From positions 42,580,750 through 42,644,749 of the forward strand of contig CM064518.1 of the NCBI GenBank assembly GCA_032716605.1: a DNA stretch of 64,000 nucleotides. Reading direction: 5' to 3'. The translations under genes and the position numbers were made by a program. The notes under the pieces are model-generated. The model saw only the letters and a program-made list of their open reading frames with translations. It was not told the DNA's origin and did not search any database. This document shows, in pieces, positions 1-11,620 of the stretch. Every line of letters begins with the position of its first letter. The stretch's first letter is position 1. This stretch comes from Paralithodes platypus. Lineage: Eukaryota; Arthropoda; Malacostraca; Decapoda; Lithodidae.

Positions 1-66
1 ATAACTCAGCGCAACCCAACACAAAACACACCCTGAAGAAGTCTTGGGAGCATAGAGAATAGAATG

Positions 67-101
67 TGTGTGTGTATGTGTGTCAGTGCGTGCGTGCGTG
101 C

Positions 102-133
<32 letters not shown>

Positions 134-165
134 TGTGTGTTGTGTGTGTGTGTGTGTGTGTGTGT
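67..165. repeat. (TG)n microsatellite with TGCG interruptions
   Basis: Alternating TG/GTGC repeats with a few TTG breaks. No coding content. Confidence 0.95.
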
Positions 166-322
166 ATGCTGGTCAAGAGTCATGTCCCTAGTGTACGATA
201 AATCTTCAGCCACTTTTTACCTGCCGATATGGTAAAAAGCCCACGTAAATTAAGGGCTCAAGCCTTGCCTAGAGTGTGGTGATCCTAAAGCATCCCATAT
301 ATTACACCTATTTGTTATTGTC

Positions 323-353
<31 letters not shown>

Positions 354-615
354 TTGTAATTGGTAGTGGTGGTGGAAAAAGACAAGGTAGCTTATGCGCT
401 CAAAGATTGCCTAATGTGTGGTGATCCTAAAACACCTCATACTATTATATTACCGTATGCCAATAAGATATAACTATAAGTTATACTCATATTGATTAGG
501 GTACCAAAACCTGGATACATAAATAATATAAGGCCATTTACTGTAGTCAGTATTTTGAGGGGTTGAATCCTACTATGCATAATCTGATGCTACCTACCTA
601 TAGGCCTTATACAGT

Positions 616-658
<43 letters not shown>

Positions 659-724
659 TTTGATTTGAACTGTCAATACAATATGTTCATAGATTTTAAA
701 GATAAATAAAATGCTTCATATATT
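166..724. other. non-coding, two short microsatellites
   Basis: AT-rich DNA without a supportable gene. It holds (AGT)n at about 320-352 and (TA)n at about 619-653. A phrase on TGTGGTGATCCTAAA occurs twice (about 275 and 417), which suggests a small old duplication. Confidence 0.7.
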
Positions 725-897
725 GTATAATGGCAACAATTAGAATATTTGATTTCGCTTAAGAAGGACGTATACCCATTAAAAGGCAACAAACTTCCTC
801 TCCTTTTAGGTACCATATATCTTTCCTAAGCTTCATCAAAACGTCTAAATGCAGCTGAAATCAAAGCAAAATCACGTCACCGGTACTATAAGGGTTA
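725..897. mobile_element. MITE-C copy, left end truncated
   Basis: The right part matches the other MITE-C copies: a cttcctaagcttcat block, then a cgtctaaatg block, GTCACCGGTAC, and terminal AGGGTTA. The left TTAACCC end is missing. The full family is described at 2605-2829. Confidence 0.65.
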
Positions 898-973
898 CTA
901 GCCTATATAGCGTTGTTAATTTGGGGAAGTTTAAAGGGAGTCGATGGGTTGATTGATATCGAATTTATCTCCT

Positions 974-1322
974 TTAAGGGGGAATAGTCTCCCTCGTGTT
1001 TAGCTCCATTAGTGTTGACATTTTCAGACATTCGGCCCATTATTTTGGCGATTTTAGCACCTTTTGCCCCATATCGTTGTCAATTTTAAGACCTTTCGTG
1101 ACATTTAGGTGTAATTTTTTTCCTGGCGAGTGATAGCGAGCGTGTAATGTTAAGAGTAACCGTCCTTCAGCCGGCAAATTTTTTTACCGAAAAATATACA
1201 CATTTATCTTGAAGGGGGATCTACAGGGTGTTTTTTAAAACTTGGTGGAGTTCTCTGGAAGAAACTAACAAATAAATGGATAAATAATAAACTAGACCAA
1301 AACATTGCCACTACCCCCTTAA
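974..1322 (+). mobile_element. MITE-B copy, TTAA-bounded
   Basis: Starts TTAAGGGGG and ends CCCCCTTAA. The internal modules occur in the family order: GTTTAGC, CATTAGT, GGCGATTTTAG, a TGTCAAT..TTAAGACC block, CTGGCGAG.GATAGCGAG, a GAAAAAT block, then a 'GGTGGAG' block. About 350 bp and no ORF. TTAA boundaries are what piggyBac-type cut-and-paste leaves. The superfamily assignment is inference because no transposase is present. Confidence 0.75.
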
Positions 1323-1457
1323 TGCTAGAGGTTCTTCCAAGGTTACATCAAATCGTTCAATGGTAGCAAGAATAAAGTGGGAAGTACACCATGTCAATTT
1401 GATGTGTTTGTCTCTTCACGCTATGGAATTTTTTATTGAGGGACTCGGTGAACAAAA

Positions 1458-2185
<728 letters not shown>

Positions 2186-2300
2186 TAAAATATCCACGTA
2201 ATTTAGGAGCAGGCATCAGTGGCTCTTTTTAACGCGTCACTATCTTAAGGTAAGGTAAAAAAAGGTCTAGGCGAGCGAAAGCAAGCCTGTAATACTAGCA
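2186..2300. repeat. interspersed repeat F, copy 1 (unoccupied site)
   Basis: Contains atatccacgta, then GGCTC, TTAA, CGCGTCAC, cttaaggtaagg and GCCTGTA. It is similar to 2545-2910 and 5895-6400. In this copy the TTAA at 2229-2232 is uninterrupted. In the third copy the equivalent TTAA holds a MITE-A. Confidence 0.6.
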
Positions 2301-2308
2301 GATAAAAC

Positions 2309-2309
<1 letters not shown>

Positions 2310-2375
<66 letters not shown>
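2310..2375. repeat. (CT)n microsatellite
   Basis: Pure CT repeat directly downstream of repeat F copy 1. A longer CT tract follows copy 2 in the same relative place. Confidence 0.97.
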
Positions 2376-2379
<4 letters not shown>

Positions 2380-2544
2380 AAAACAAGTCCAGACCCCCCT
2401 CAATTCAACACCCCATCCTCCCATTATGTTGTTCTAATTTATAGGCTCGCTAATAATCCCCTGAATAATAATATATACGGTAATAAATATTCAAAAAGTA
2501 ACGCCACGAAAACTACACTCCTGCGGGTCTCGAAACTAACTCAC

Positions 2545-2910
2545 CCTAACTGAAGCTCGATGTCCTCGCACCTTCTGGATATTCACGTAGTCCAGGATCA
2601 GGTCTTAACCCCTTCTGTACCGGTGGCATCCTTTTCATTATATTCTGGCAACTATTACACGATTTTATTCAGCTTAGGAAGGCCGTCTACCCATGAAAAG
2701 GCTACAGACTATCTCCCTTAATCCTTTTAGCTACGGTACCATAATTTATATCCTTCCTAAGCTTCAACAAATCGTCTAAATGTTGCTGAAATCAAATAAA
2801 AAAGACGTCGCCGGAACAGAAGGGGTTAATGGCTCAAATTAATGTGCCACTGTCCCACGGTAAGATTAATTAAGGTAAAGGTGAGCCTGTATTTTAGTAG
2901 ACGAGGTGAA
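2545..2910. repeat. interspersed repeat F, copy 2, carrying a MITE-C
   Basis: The left half (caccttctggatattcacg, then caggatcagg) and the right half (ggctcaaattaa, then a gtaagat block and GAGCCTGTA) match the other F copies. They are separated by the MITE-C at 2605-2829. Confidence 0.6.
2605..2829. mobile_element. MITE-C, full-length reference copy
   Basis: 225 bp from TTAACCCC to GGGGTTAA. The two halves are roughly inverted copies. The left end has taCCGGTGgc, a TTCTGGC..CTATTA block, CGATTTTATTCAGC and TTAGGAAGG. The right end has CCTTCCTAAGCTTC, a TCGTCTAAATG block, gacGTCGCCGG and the TTAA terminus. No ORF. TTAACCC termini with a TTAA target resemble piggyBac-derived MITEs; that is inference from termini only. 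Confidence 0.8.
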
Positions 2911-2911
2911 A

Positions 2912-3096
<185 letters not shown>

Positions 3097-3221
3097 CAGC
3101 GTTCAGCAAATTTAGTACGATTAATACACTCAATATAGGTTACTAGCGATGTTTCAGTTAATCATATACAAATGTACATCAGAAAAATGATCTTCCAGGC
3201 AGATGACCTATTAGAACTAAT

Positions 3222-4318
3222 TAGGTATTAGGTCCCCTGTTGTTTCTTATATACATAAATGACCTAGATTTAGGTATAACTAGTAGGATAAGTAAATTCG
3301 CAGACGATACTAAAATGGGGAGATCAATTGATTCAGATAGCGATATAGAGTGCCTCCAAAGGGATCTAGATACCTTACATGAATGGTCAGTAAATTGGCA
3401 GATGAAGTTTAACATTGACAAATGCAAGGTATTAAAGATAGGGAAGATGCAAACAAATGTTAAATATAAACTAGCTAATTTAGAATTAGAAAATTCAGAC
3501 TGCGAGAAAGATCTAGGTGTGTTTGTTAGCAATGATTTGAAGCCTAGAAAACAGTGTATAAGCGTTCGTAATAAGGCAAACAGGATTCTCGGGTTCATCT
3601 CTAGGAGTGTGAGTAACAGAACTGCTGATGTTATCTTAAAACTTTACTTGTCATTAGTGAGACCCCATATGGATTATGCTGTCCAATTTTGGTGTCCTTA
3701 TTACAGAATGGACATAGATTCATTGGAGAGAATTCAGCGTAGAATGACAAAAATGATCCATAATATTAGAAATTTTCCGTATGAAGAAAGGTTGAAGAAA
3801 TTAGGTTTACATTCGTTAGAGAGACGCAGAGTTAGAGGGGATATGATAGAGGTGTTCAAGTGGGTTAGTGGGATTAACAAAGGGGACATGACAAATGTAC
3901 TAAAGCTCAGTGATAGCGAAAGAACTCGTACCAATGGTTTCAAATTAGATAAATTTCGTTTCAGAAAAGATATAGGCAAATATTGGTTTGGTAACAGAGT
4001 TGTAGATGGGTGGAATAGGCTACCAAGTGATATAGTGGGATCAAGAACGATAGGGAGCTTTAAGAAAAAATTGGATAAGCATATGGACGAGAAGGGTTGG
4101 GTGTGAAGGGGGATCAGCCGGGTTGGGCCAATCAGCGCTCCCCCCCCCCCCCCCCCGTAATCCTGCGTTAATCTCTAACCGGTTTGGTAAGATGATCCTC
4201 AGGGTATTAGAGTGTTGAGCCTATAATTGGGCTTTGTAATTGGGGTTGTGTGGGACAGGGATCTGCCTTGCTTAGGCCAATCGGCTTTCTGCAGACTCCC
4301 ATTTTCTTATGTTCTTAA
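3222..4318 (+). mobile_element. 5'-truncated non-LTR retrotransposon (Jockey/CR1-like)
   Basis: Coding similarity starts abruptly: a TAG at 3222-3224 is followed at once by the RT phrase VLGPLLFLIYINDL, so the copy is truncated inside the RT palm. The ORF ends at 4106. It is followed by a C-homopolymer (about 4138-4156) and a short 3' region ending near 4318 in TTTTCTTATGTTCTTA, which looks like a short-period 3' tail. Truncation of this kind is typical of aborted target-primed reverse transcription. The exact clade is not determined. Confidence 0.85.
3240..4106 (+). CDS. reverse transcriptase C-terminal fragment
   Basis: About 288 codons with no stop. Residues near 18-26 read KFADDTKMG, the catalytic A-x-D-D box of non-LTR reverse transcriptases. 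It is followed by a W..KFN.DKCKVL thumb-type motif, an LGV segment, the SLVRPHMDYA.QFW block and a C-terminal FGNRVVDGWNRLP region shared by CR1/Jockey-like elements. The reading frame already runs upstream from 3225, so TTG at 3240 is not a real start. The finger domain and endonuclease are missing, so this fragment cannot transpose. The open frame suggests a fairly recent insertion. It is not a host gene. Confidence 0.85.
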   Translation: MFLIYINDLDLGITSRISKFADDTKMGRSIDSDSDIECLQRDLDTLHEWSVNWQMKFNIDKCKVLKIGKMQTNVKYKLANLELENSDCEKDLGVFVSNDLKPRKQCISVRNKANRILGFISRSVSNRTADVILKLYLSLVRPHMDYAVQFWCPYYRMDIDSLERIQRRMTKMIHNIRNFPYEERLKKLGLHSLERRRVRGDMIEVFKWVSGINKGDMTNVLKLSDSERTRTNGFKLDKFRFRKDIGKYWFGNRVVDGWNRLPSDIVGSRTIGSFKKKLDKHMDEKGWV

Positions 4319-4504
4319 TGACGGGAATGTATGTGAAAACATTTATGGGCCGGGTAATATAGTAGGGTGGATTATACAAGAATATGTTGACAAAATAGTA
4401 AAACCTATATATGAGATAATATAATACTCTATAGAAGTTGGAAAATTATCCATAAACTGGAAACATAAATTAATATACTACCAATCTACAAATGTGGGAG
4501 TAGG

Positions 4505-5765
4505 GAGCAGCCACTAACTACAGAACAATGTCACTCACAAGTACTCTTTGTAAATGTGTGAGAAGTGTATTGAGAAAAGATGGATAAAATACTTAGAAAA
4601 GAAAATACTTTCTTCAAGATAATTTAGATTCAGAGAGCAATATTCATGTGATACAAATCTACTGAGCTGAATTGATAGAGCAGTAGATAATGCATACCAC
4701 AAAAGAGAGAGGGATGGGTCGACTGTGTATTTTGTAAATATAAAGAAAGCTTTTGATAGAGTTTCTCATAGTACGGTAGACTTCGGTGGAAGTTGAAGAT
4801 TGGAGGGGTTCAGGGTAATTTGTTGAGATGGATGGAGAAATACCTCTCGGGAATATAGACAAGAACCATGATTAGAGACAATTTCTCAACATGGAAGGAT
4901 GCTGCAAATGGAGCTCCACAGGGAACAGTGTTGGTCCACATAATGCTTCTGGCTTATATAAATGCATACCGTACGGTATAAGAATAAGTTTGCTGATGAT
5001 GCAAAGATTATGAAGTATATAGTGATTGAAAACAGTTGCAGAGAGACACAGAGCGATCTGAATAAAGATAGACCAATGGTGTAAGATGTGACAATAGGAT
5101 TAAAAAAAAAAATAATAATGTGATGGAAAGGGGGGGGGGGGGGGCGGGAGAGGGAGTAAAGCAAGAACTCACGGTGAATATAAAGTGGGGGAATACATTG
5201 TTAACCCATCAGAGAAAGAAAAAGACTTGGGAACAGGGAGATCTTCCTCCTAAGAGTCATAGAAACAAAGCTTGGCCTATTGAATAAATTAAACATAACA
5301 TTCAACTATACGAGTGAAGAGATGTTAGTGGAAATAATAAAGTCAATGGAGAGACCTAGCTTGGAACATGCTGCATTAGTGTGGTCACCCTACCTTAAAA
5401 AGCATATAAACACATTGATGAAAGTTCAGAGAGTCGCAACAAAGGTGATCCCAGAACTAAGATAAATTACATACTGTACTGTATATAGGAGAATAGAAAA
5501 GTTGGACTTGCCACTCTAAGGGATAGATGAATAAGATGGGAAAAGATTACGATGCATAAATGTGTTTGGGGATTATAAAGGACAGACAAGGAGGACTTAT
5601 TGAAAAGGATAAAGGTAGGACTAGAGAACATAGGACTATGATAAAGAAAGGCAGATGTAAAGGAAATATGAAGTATAATTTTCCATATAGAAGTGTAACT
5701 AATTGGGTTCAGCTGGATGAGGAAGTGATATGTGCGAGGAAATCCCATATGTTTAAAGCAAAATA
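4505..5765 (+). pseudogene. decayed second non-LTR retrotransposon
   Basis: Interrupted similarity across many frames: NYRTMSLTS near 4517, KKAFDRVSHS near 4744-4773, KFADDAKIMK near 4986-5015, then an open stretch 5280-5465 with SLEHAALVWSPYLKKHI and QRVATK, and a C-terminal region at 5560-5765 with NFPYRSVTNWVQL. Stops and frameshifts separate the pieces. It lies just downstream of the better preserved element at 3222-4318 and is clearly older. No function is expected. Confidence 0.8.
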
Positions 5766-5894
5766 GGATACCGGTACCATTAACTTGGGAAGCGGGACAA
5801 TATAAGCCTAAAAACTACAATCGTGTGTACTACAATAAGACGAATACACATAGTAGGAAAAAAAATAATAATAAAATAAAAGAGCCCCGAATGT

Positions 5895-6400
5895 CCCCAA
5901 CCTCCATGGAGTTCGATGGCACCACCTTCTAGATATTCACGTATTCCAGGACCAGCTGTCACCGGCTCAAATTAAGGGGGGGGTCACCGTTTTTTTTATG
6001 TGTCTCTCCTTTTCTCTCTTTCCCTGGCTTGTATCCATTCGGCCCCATTCAGCCAACTATTTTAAGACGTTTATTCCCATCCAGTTGTCGATTTCTTCTT
6101 GGCGAGCGATAGCGAGCCAGCATTGTATGGAGAAATCCGGCTTCGCCGGAGAAATTTTTCTATCGAAAAATTTACAAATTTAGCTTGCTGTCAAAACAAA
6201 AATATATATATGCTGCCTCGCTACCGCTCGCCAGGAAAATATTGACACCTGGATGGGGGTAAACGTCTTAAAACAGTAGGCTGACTGGGGCCGAATGGAT
6301 ACAAGCCAAAGAGAGAGGGCGAGAAAGAGAAAACAAGCGAGGTGGGCTCCCTTAACGCGTTACGGGCTAGCGCTACAAGGCTCGACATTTTAAAACTTTT
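5895..6400. repeat. interspersed repeat F, copy 3, carrying a MITE-A
   Basis: caccttctagatattcacg at about 5922-5940, then ggctcaaaTTAA, then the MITE-A at 5972-6355, then TTAACGCGTTACGG. Copy 1 at 2229 shows the same junction, GGCTC..TTAACGCGTCAC, without the insert. Confidence 0.6.
5972..6355. mobile_element. MITE-A, full-length palindromic copy
   Basis: Bounded by TTAAGGGG and CTCCCTTAA. The two long arms are inverted copies. The left arm reads CTTGTATCCATTCGGCCCC, a TTTAAGACGTTTA block, CCCATCCAG, then GGCGAGCGATAGCGAGCCAG. The right arm repeats these reverse-complemented. The centre holds CCGGCTTCGCCGG next to a GAAATTTTTC..GAAAAATTT hairpin and a short TA stretch. A (CT)-rich block flanks each end. 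No ORF, so a non-autonomous foldback-type element; mobilising transposase unknown. Confidence 0.82.
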
Positions 6401-6562
6401 TTCGAGGATGTCACTAGTTTGGATGCTGAATACTTTGACTTAGGTCCAGGTCTGTTCAATATTGTACGAGTAAGTATGTACCCATTATCTTCTAGTTTTC
6501 TGAGCTTCGGTTACCCAGGAATCTACATCATTCATTTATAGTATTTAATTTGAGCTCTTCCT

Positions 6563-6564
<2 letters not shown>

Positions 6565-6628
<64 letters not shown>
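6565..6628. repeat. (TA)n microsatellite
   Basis: About 64 bp of TA repeat. It sits at the 3' end of the minus-strand LINE remnant and may derive from its tail. Confidence 0.95.
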
Positions 6629-6629
<1 letters not shown>

Positions 6630-6636
<7 letters not shown>

Positions 6637-8340
6637 GATGGAGTCAAAAAGGCAGTATTGCCTGTAACAAGAGTCCCTCCTACCCCCCACCCCCAAATTG
6701 AAAGTGATAACGAGCTAGATTCATGGTACGTTGGAGTCAAAGTGTCTGGATAGACGGAGTTTGAAGCAGTTTAAGCCATAGGATGAGTGAAAGATAAATT
6801 GAGGGAGATAGTTCCAGAGATTGCTTTTTGAGTAGAAGAAAGACCGGAGAAATCAGTTCATTATTGGGTTAGAGAGTTGGCAGGAATAAGGGACAATGTA
6901 TACACTGAGAGAGCTCTGAAGAACAATGATTATTGTAATAATGGTAGAAGAGCTAAAGAGACGCAACTCAGCGTGTAATGAGACTGAGAGAGAGATGAGT
7001 TGACGAGACAAAATGGTTTTGACTGTACCTTATCGAGAAGCGCGGTATGGGTGTAACCTCCCCATACATGCGAACAATACTTGATACATGGGTACACTGT
7101 GCCCCGATACAGAGCAAGAAGCTGTGCTAGGGTGAAGAACCCACGGAGACTGTTGAACCCGCCTAACTTTTGTTTTAGCAAGAGTGGTAAGATGATCTTG
7201 CCAAGAAAGGTCAGATGAAAAAGGTACACTTAGAATATTGAGAGAAGATGAAGGGTTGATTTGTGTGTTGTTGAAGAGTAATCGATAGTCTTGCGGAACA
7301 CGGAAGATTGCGATGGGTAGATACACAGAGAAATTGGATCTTGGAGGCATTGAAAGTAACAAGATTTTCACTGCCCCAATCAGAAATCATTGATTGATCA
7401 GAAGATAGGCGTGTCATGGCCCTGTTACGTGAGTTTTGGAGTGATTGCCTACTGGATTATTGTGAAAACTATTTGAATAGTATAAGGTAGCCTAGAGTCC
7501 TCGGCATATGAGTGGATAGGATTAAAGGTAGTTAAGAAGATCATTAATGAATATTAGAAAGATAACTGGATATAAGACAGAACCCTGAGGAACACCGGAG
7601 TTGAGGAAGTGAGCGATAGCTGTCTACAACCGCAGCTATGAAATAGCCAGAAAGGAAATTTGAGATAAAGACGCAGATGAAAGGATAGAAGCCGAAAGGA
7701 TGGTAATTTGGATATAAGCTATTTGTGCCGGACTCTATGGAAGGATTTTAATATGTCTAGCGCTATAGAAAAGGTTTCACCAGTCCCGAAAGGAGGGTGA
7801 CCGAGAGTTAGTAAGTTAAGAACGGAGATCACCAGTAGATCATCCCTTAAGCCTTAATGAATCCATACTGGCGATCTGAAAGAAGATTATGGGGAGACAA
7901 ATGCTCAAGAAATTATATATTAAGAATAGATTCAAAAACTTTAAAATGCAAGAATGAGAACAATTGGACGATAGTTGGAGAGTTGAGAGTGGATACCCTT
8001 CTTTGGGACAGGTTAAATGATGGCAAATTTCCAATAACAAGGGAAGATGCTAAAGGAAAGACAGAGATGCTTGTATGCTTCCTCCTTATTACAGACAGCA
8101 GTAGAACAAGCTTCAGTATACCAAGATTTGTTTGCATTAGATTGAGAGAAAGAAAATGGAATGTTTGCCTCCATGCCCGAAATTATCACCCCAGTAATGC
8201 GTTCTGCACACTCCGAGGGTCCCTGGCCATGGAAGCAAAAATCATTCCAAGATAAATCAAAGAGTAATGTTACTGCCGAAGATCCTCCCAATCGGCAGTG
8301 CCAAAGTGCCACAAGCGCCGCCGGCAGGGAGGGTCAGATG
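6630..8340 (-). pseudogene. decayed non-LTR retrotransposon, minus strand
   Basis: Read on the minus strand, the order is: linker after the endonuclease (WNDFCF, AERITGVIISGMEANIP, KSWYTEACS, 8013-8312), RT fingers (CWKFAII, KVFESILN, 7840-8040), GVPQGSVL near 7580, the catalytic region reading HSYAEDSRL near 7500-7525, SDWGSENLVTFNASK (7340-7400), then LLALYRGTVYPCIKYCSHVW (7040-7140). The second catalytic position is E instead of D, in addition to many frameshifts, so it is dead. The architecture fits a Jockey-like element. Confidence 0.82.
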
Positions 8341-8464
8341 GCCGTACTGGAGAGATAGGACAGATAACAGAGATAAGATTATGATCGAGTATGCTGACAG
8401 ATGGAAATATATATGGAGATAATTATATACCGGTAGTATGTATGTTATCAGTTTGCTTCCATTA

Positions 8465-8568
<104 letters not shown>

Positions 8569-8569
8569 A

Positions 8570-9401
8570 GATGGTCTAAAATAAAAAAATGCCAAATCCA
8601 CAATGAATTGTATATGTACCGTACCGTACTATACTAAAACCGAAGAGTACCGGCATATTGGTGAGCCGATTCACTGTGTTTATATCTGTCCTTTATGTAT
8701 AACTCATGTGTTCGTGTTCTTGCACCCTTCACATACGTTCCACCAGCACCCAGAATCAAAGTTAATCATTCTAAACATAATGCATTCCACTATACTATGC
8801 TTAGCTAGCTGCAACAAACTGCATTTCACAAAACAACATAGCATTTGATAGCATGGCATATTCACGAATCGCATGAGAATGAATTATTGTAAAGGTGTAC
8901 AGTTTCGCCAATATGAGCCCTCAGAGAAGCTACGCGTCTGATTTTGTTTGTATCATATTTGTATGATTGATGGCTAGACTTGAGCCATAGTGACCAGTCA
9001 TATCATTGTCAGTGCTCATTTATATAATTATAATCATTACTTGTTTTATCGGTTGATCTTGGATGTTCTCTTGAGAATAGGTTTAGCCTTTAGATGGACC
9101 AGATAAGCATCTGTGCATAATTTCAAACCATCAACCTCATAACTCGAACATAAAATCCTGTCTATTTGTTTGGAATTTCTGGTCAGTTTTGTTGTTTCTG
9201 TGTTGTTGATGTTTTTTTTTGTTTTTTTTTCGTTGTACTTCATCCAGCTTTCAAGTTAAACAACAAATATTCTAAATCAGTGTTCTCTGTATTATACAAA
9301 CTACACTGAATACTTTGAGATCAGTTGTAGCAAAGTTGACATTGACATAAACGTAACAATTACCATTAAAGATTGAGAGTTTTCAGACAAAATTGTTCAG
9401 A
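8570..9401. other. non-coding spacer
   Basis: AT-rich. No supportable gene or repeat. Confidence 0.6.
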
Positions 9402-9826
9402 GTACGAGGACGTATTTCCGCCACGGCGCCACTTATTCTGGCTATCAGCAGACAATATCATTTAGGGGGTAGTGCTTGATTTTTGGCCTATGTATTCATA
9501 CATTATATAATTTATTTTTGAGTTCCCTCGCTAGACCTCCATCAAGCTTAAAAATACACCCCCTAGACCCCCCCCCCCCTTTCAAGATAAATTTGTACAT
9601 GTTTCGGTGTCTATTTTGTCTTGGCTCGCGAAAATCGACACCTAAATTACACGAAAGGTATTAATATTGACAAAGAAATGGGGCGAAAGATTTCAAAATC
9701 GCCAAACTAATGGAACGCACGTCTTAAAATCTCAAAACTAATATGCTAAACACGAAGGTGAAGAGGATCCAGAAAAAGCGACTACCTTCCCCTTAAGTTT
9801 AAGAAGGTCATGTTGGAGTCGGAGGC
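9402..9826. mobile_element. MITE-C split by a MITE-B
   Basis: TTATTCTGGCTATCAGCAGACAA (9433-9455) resembles the left half of MITE-C. TTAAGAAGG..TTGGAGTCGGAGG (9799-9825) resembles the continuation. The intervening 9461-9796 is a MITE-B. The right MITE-C terminus is replaced by the TTAA of the next MITE-B at 9827. The left limit is approximate. Confidence 0.55.
9461..9796 (-). mobile_element. MITE-B copy nested in MITE-C
   Basis: Begins TTTAGGGGG and ends CCCCTTAA. Modules are in reverse orientation relative to the copy at 974: CTAGACCTCCATCAAGCTT, TTCAAGATAAATTTGTACA, then GTCTTGGCTCGCGA, CGACACCTAAAT, a TATTGACAAAGAAATGG block and GCTAAACACGA. Confidence 0.75.
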
Positions 9827-9955
9827 TTAAGGGGGTAGGGGGTATTTATTAGTGTATGTATTAATATATTTATTATTGATTTCGTTTCCTCCGCAGACAT
9901 CATCAAGCTTAATTAATCATCCTCTGGATCACCCTTCGAAATACATTTTCCAAAT
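9827..9955 (-). mobile_element. MITE-B fragment
   Basis: TTAAGGGGGTAGGGG, then TTTCCTCCGCAGACATCATC and AAGCTTAA. The match fades after about 9955, so the other end is missing. Confidence 0.55.
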
Positions 9956-10553
9956 ATATTTTAACTTTACCCGCCCATATCACTCGGTATTTACCTACAC
10001 CACGCACGATCAAGTAATATCCACCCAATCCACCCGCGATCACTGCATATCCACCTTACACACCATTTGCGGAAAGGACTAATTGCTTGCTACGCATGCG
10101 TCAGCGTCGGGAGAGTTTAGACTGATATAGACGATTCTAGGTACGGTAGCCTATCCATTTCGTACGTAGTGATCAAATTACTACGCGATTTCGATAAAAG
10201 AAATGACTAGGCTTTAAGCTGGATTAATAAATTAGTGTCGAAATGTACGGTACTTTAACTGTCGCAAGTTTTGGTACAAATTGTATTCATCTAAATTCAC
10301 TCCTCTTTGTGATTTTGTTTTTATTTTTTTATCGAGTTTCTGTGTTAATAGGAGCACCGGGTTCGATTTGGCTAGCCTACACTGTAGCCAATAATGAGTA
10401 TGAAAAGGGTATTGAAAGTGTCCATAATAATTTGCCCATGTAAAGGTATATTGATGGTAACAATCCCATTTATACAAGGATAGAAAGGTATATCACCACC
10501 AGTAGACCCAGTTATAATATAGACCTTTTGCATACCCTCTTTATAGGCTACTC
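9956..10553. other. non-coding spacer
   Basis: No supportable feature. Confidence 0.6.
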
Positions 10554-10849
10554 TTAACCCATTCATTATCGGTGACATATTTTGATTACATTCTAGCAAC
10601 TATTAGACGATTGTATTCAGTTTAGGAAGGACGTTTACCAATTCAAATACTACAGACTATCGCAATTAATCCTTTTAGCTTCCATATATCCTCTCTAACC
10701 TTCATAAAGCCAATCCTTTTAGCTACCATATAATCCTCTCTAACCTTCATAAAACCGTCTAAATATAGCTTAATTAACTTTCTAAGCTTCATAAAAACGT
10801 TTAAATGTAGCTAAAATACAGAATATAACGTAGGAACTTAAAGGGTTAA
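10554..10849. mobile_element. MITE-C with internal duplication
   Basis: TTAACCCATT to AAGGGTTAA. Longer than other copies (about 296 bp) because the block AATCCTTTTAGCT..CCTCTCTAACCTTCATAAA occurs twice, near 10670-10707 and 10715-10752. Confidence 0.75.
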
Positions 10850-10954
10850 TGTTTACAATGAACCCTGCGGCGTAGTACACTCGGTTGACCTTTCCGTGTC
10901 CATCTCTCGCGGGGGATAACATGATTAACCTTCCAGTAATAAAGGTCAATCTCG

Positions 10955-11272
10955 TTAAGACCCACCTCCCTTTTCTTTCTCTTTCTCTCCCTCTCTCTTT
11001 GGCTTGTATCCATTCGGCCCCATTCAGCCTACTGTTTCAAGACGTTTACCCCCATCCAGGTGTAAATTTTTTCGATAGAAAAATTTCTCAGGCGAAGCCG
11101 GATTTCTCCATACAATGCTGGCTCGCTATCGCTCGCCAGGAAGAAATCGACACCTGGATGGGGATAAATGTCTTAAAACAGTTGGCTAAATGGGGCCAAA
11201 TGGATACAAGCCAGGGAAAGAGAGAAAAGGAGAGAAAGATAAAAACAAAAACGGTGCCCCCCCCCCCCTTAA
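10955..11272. mobile_element. MITE-A flanked by 33-bp direct repeats
   Basis: Both arms are present (CTTGTATCCATTCGGCCCC at about 11003, its complement near 11197), along with GGCGAAGCC and GCTCGCTATCGCTCGCCAGG. The left inner arm is shortened. The 33 bp beginning TTAACCTTCCAG at 10925-10957 are repeated exactly at 11269-11301. Confidence 0.8.
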
Positions 11273-11379
11273 CCTTCCAGTAATAAAGGTCAATCTCGTT
11301 ATGCCATCAAAGGTCACAGAACCCATCTCCAGGTCATGTAATTATAAAAATTTCTCCATAGCAAGAGGAGTCGGGGGGG

Positions 11380-11620
11380 GGGGGGGGGATGTTGTTCGGG
11401 TCCGGGGGTTTTTTCCCAGCTGATCGTAAATTGCTACGTTCCCATCTTGATGAGTATTAAGCTATTACCGGTACGACATTTTTTTGCAGCGAAATAACGT
11501 TGTTGCTTATGAAAACTTGGCATCAATAATGTCGCCAAGACGGAGTAATTCAATATATTTCCAGTAGGTATCGAGAAAACAGCTGCTAAAGGGTTGAATT
11601 TACCTTCAGCTGAAATCAAA
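11380..11620. repeat. interspersed repeat E, copy 1
   Basis: Shares an ordered set of blocks with 44985-45178: GTAAATTG, CATCTTG, GCGAAAT..GTTGTT, TTATGAAAACTTG, CATTAAT or CATCAAT, and a terminal AATTTACC.TCAGCTGAAAT. Well diverged; no ORF. Confidence 0.5.
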
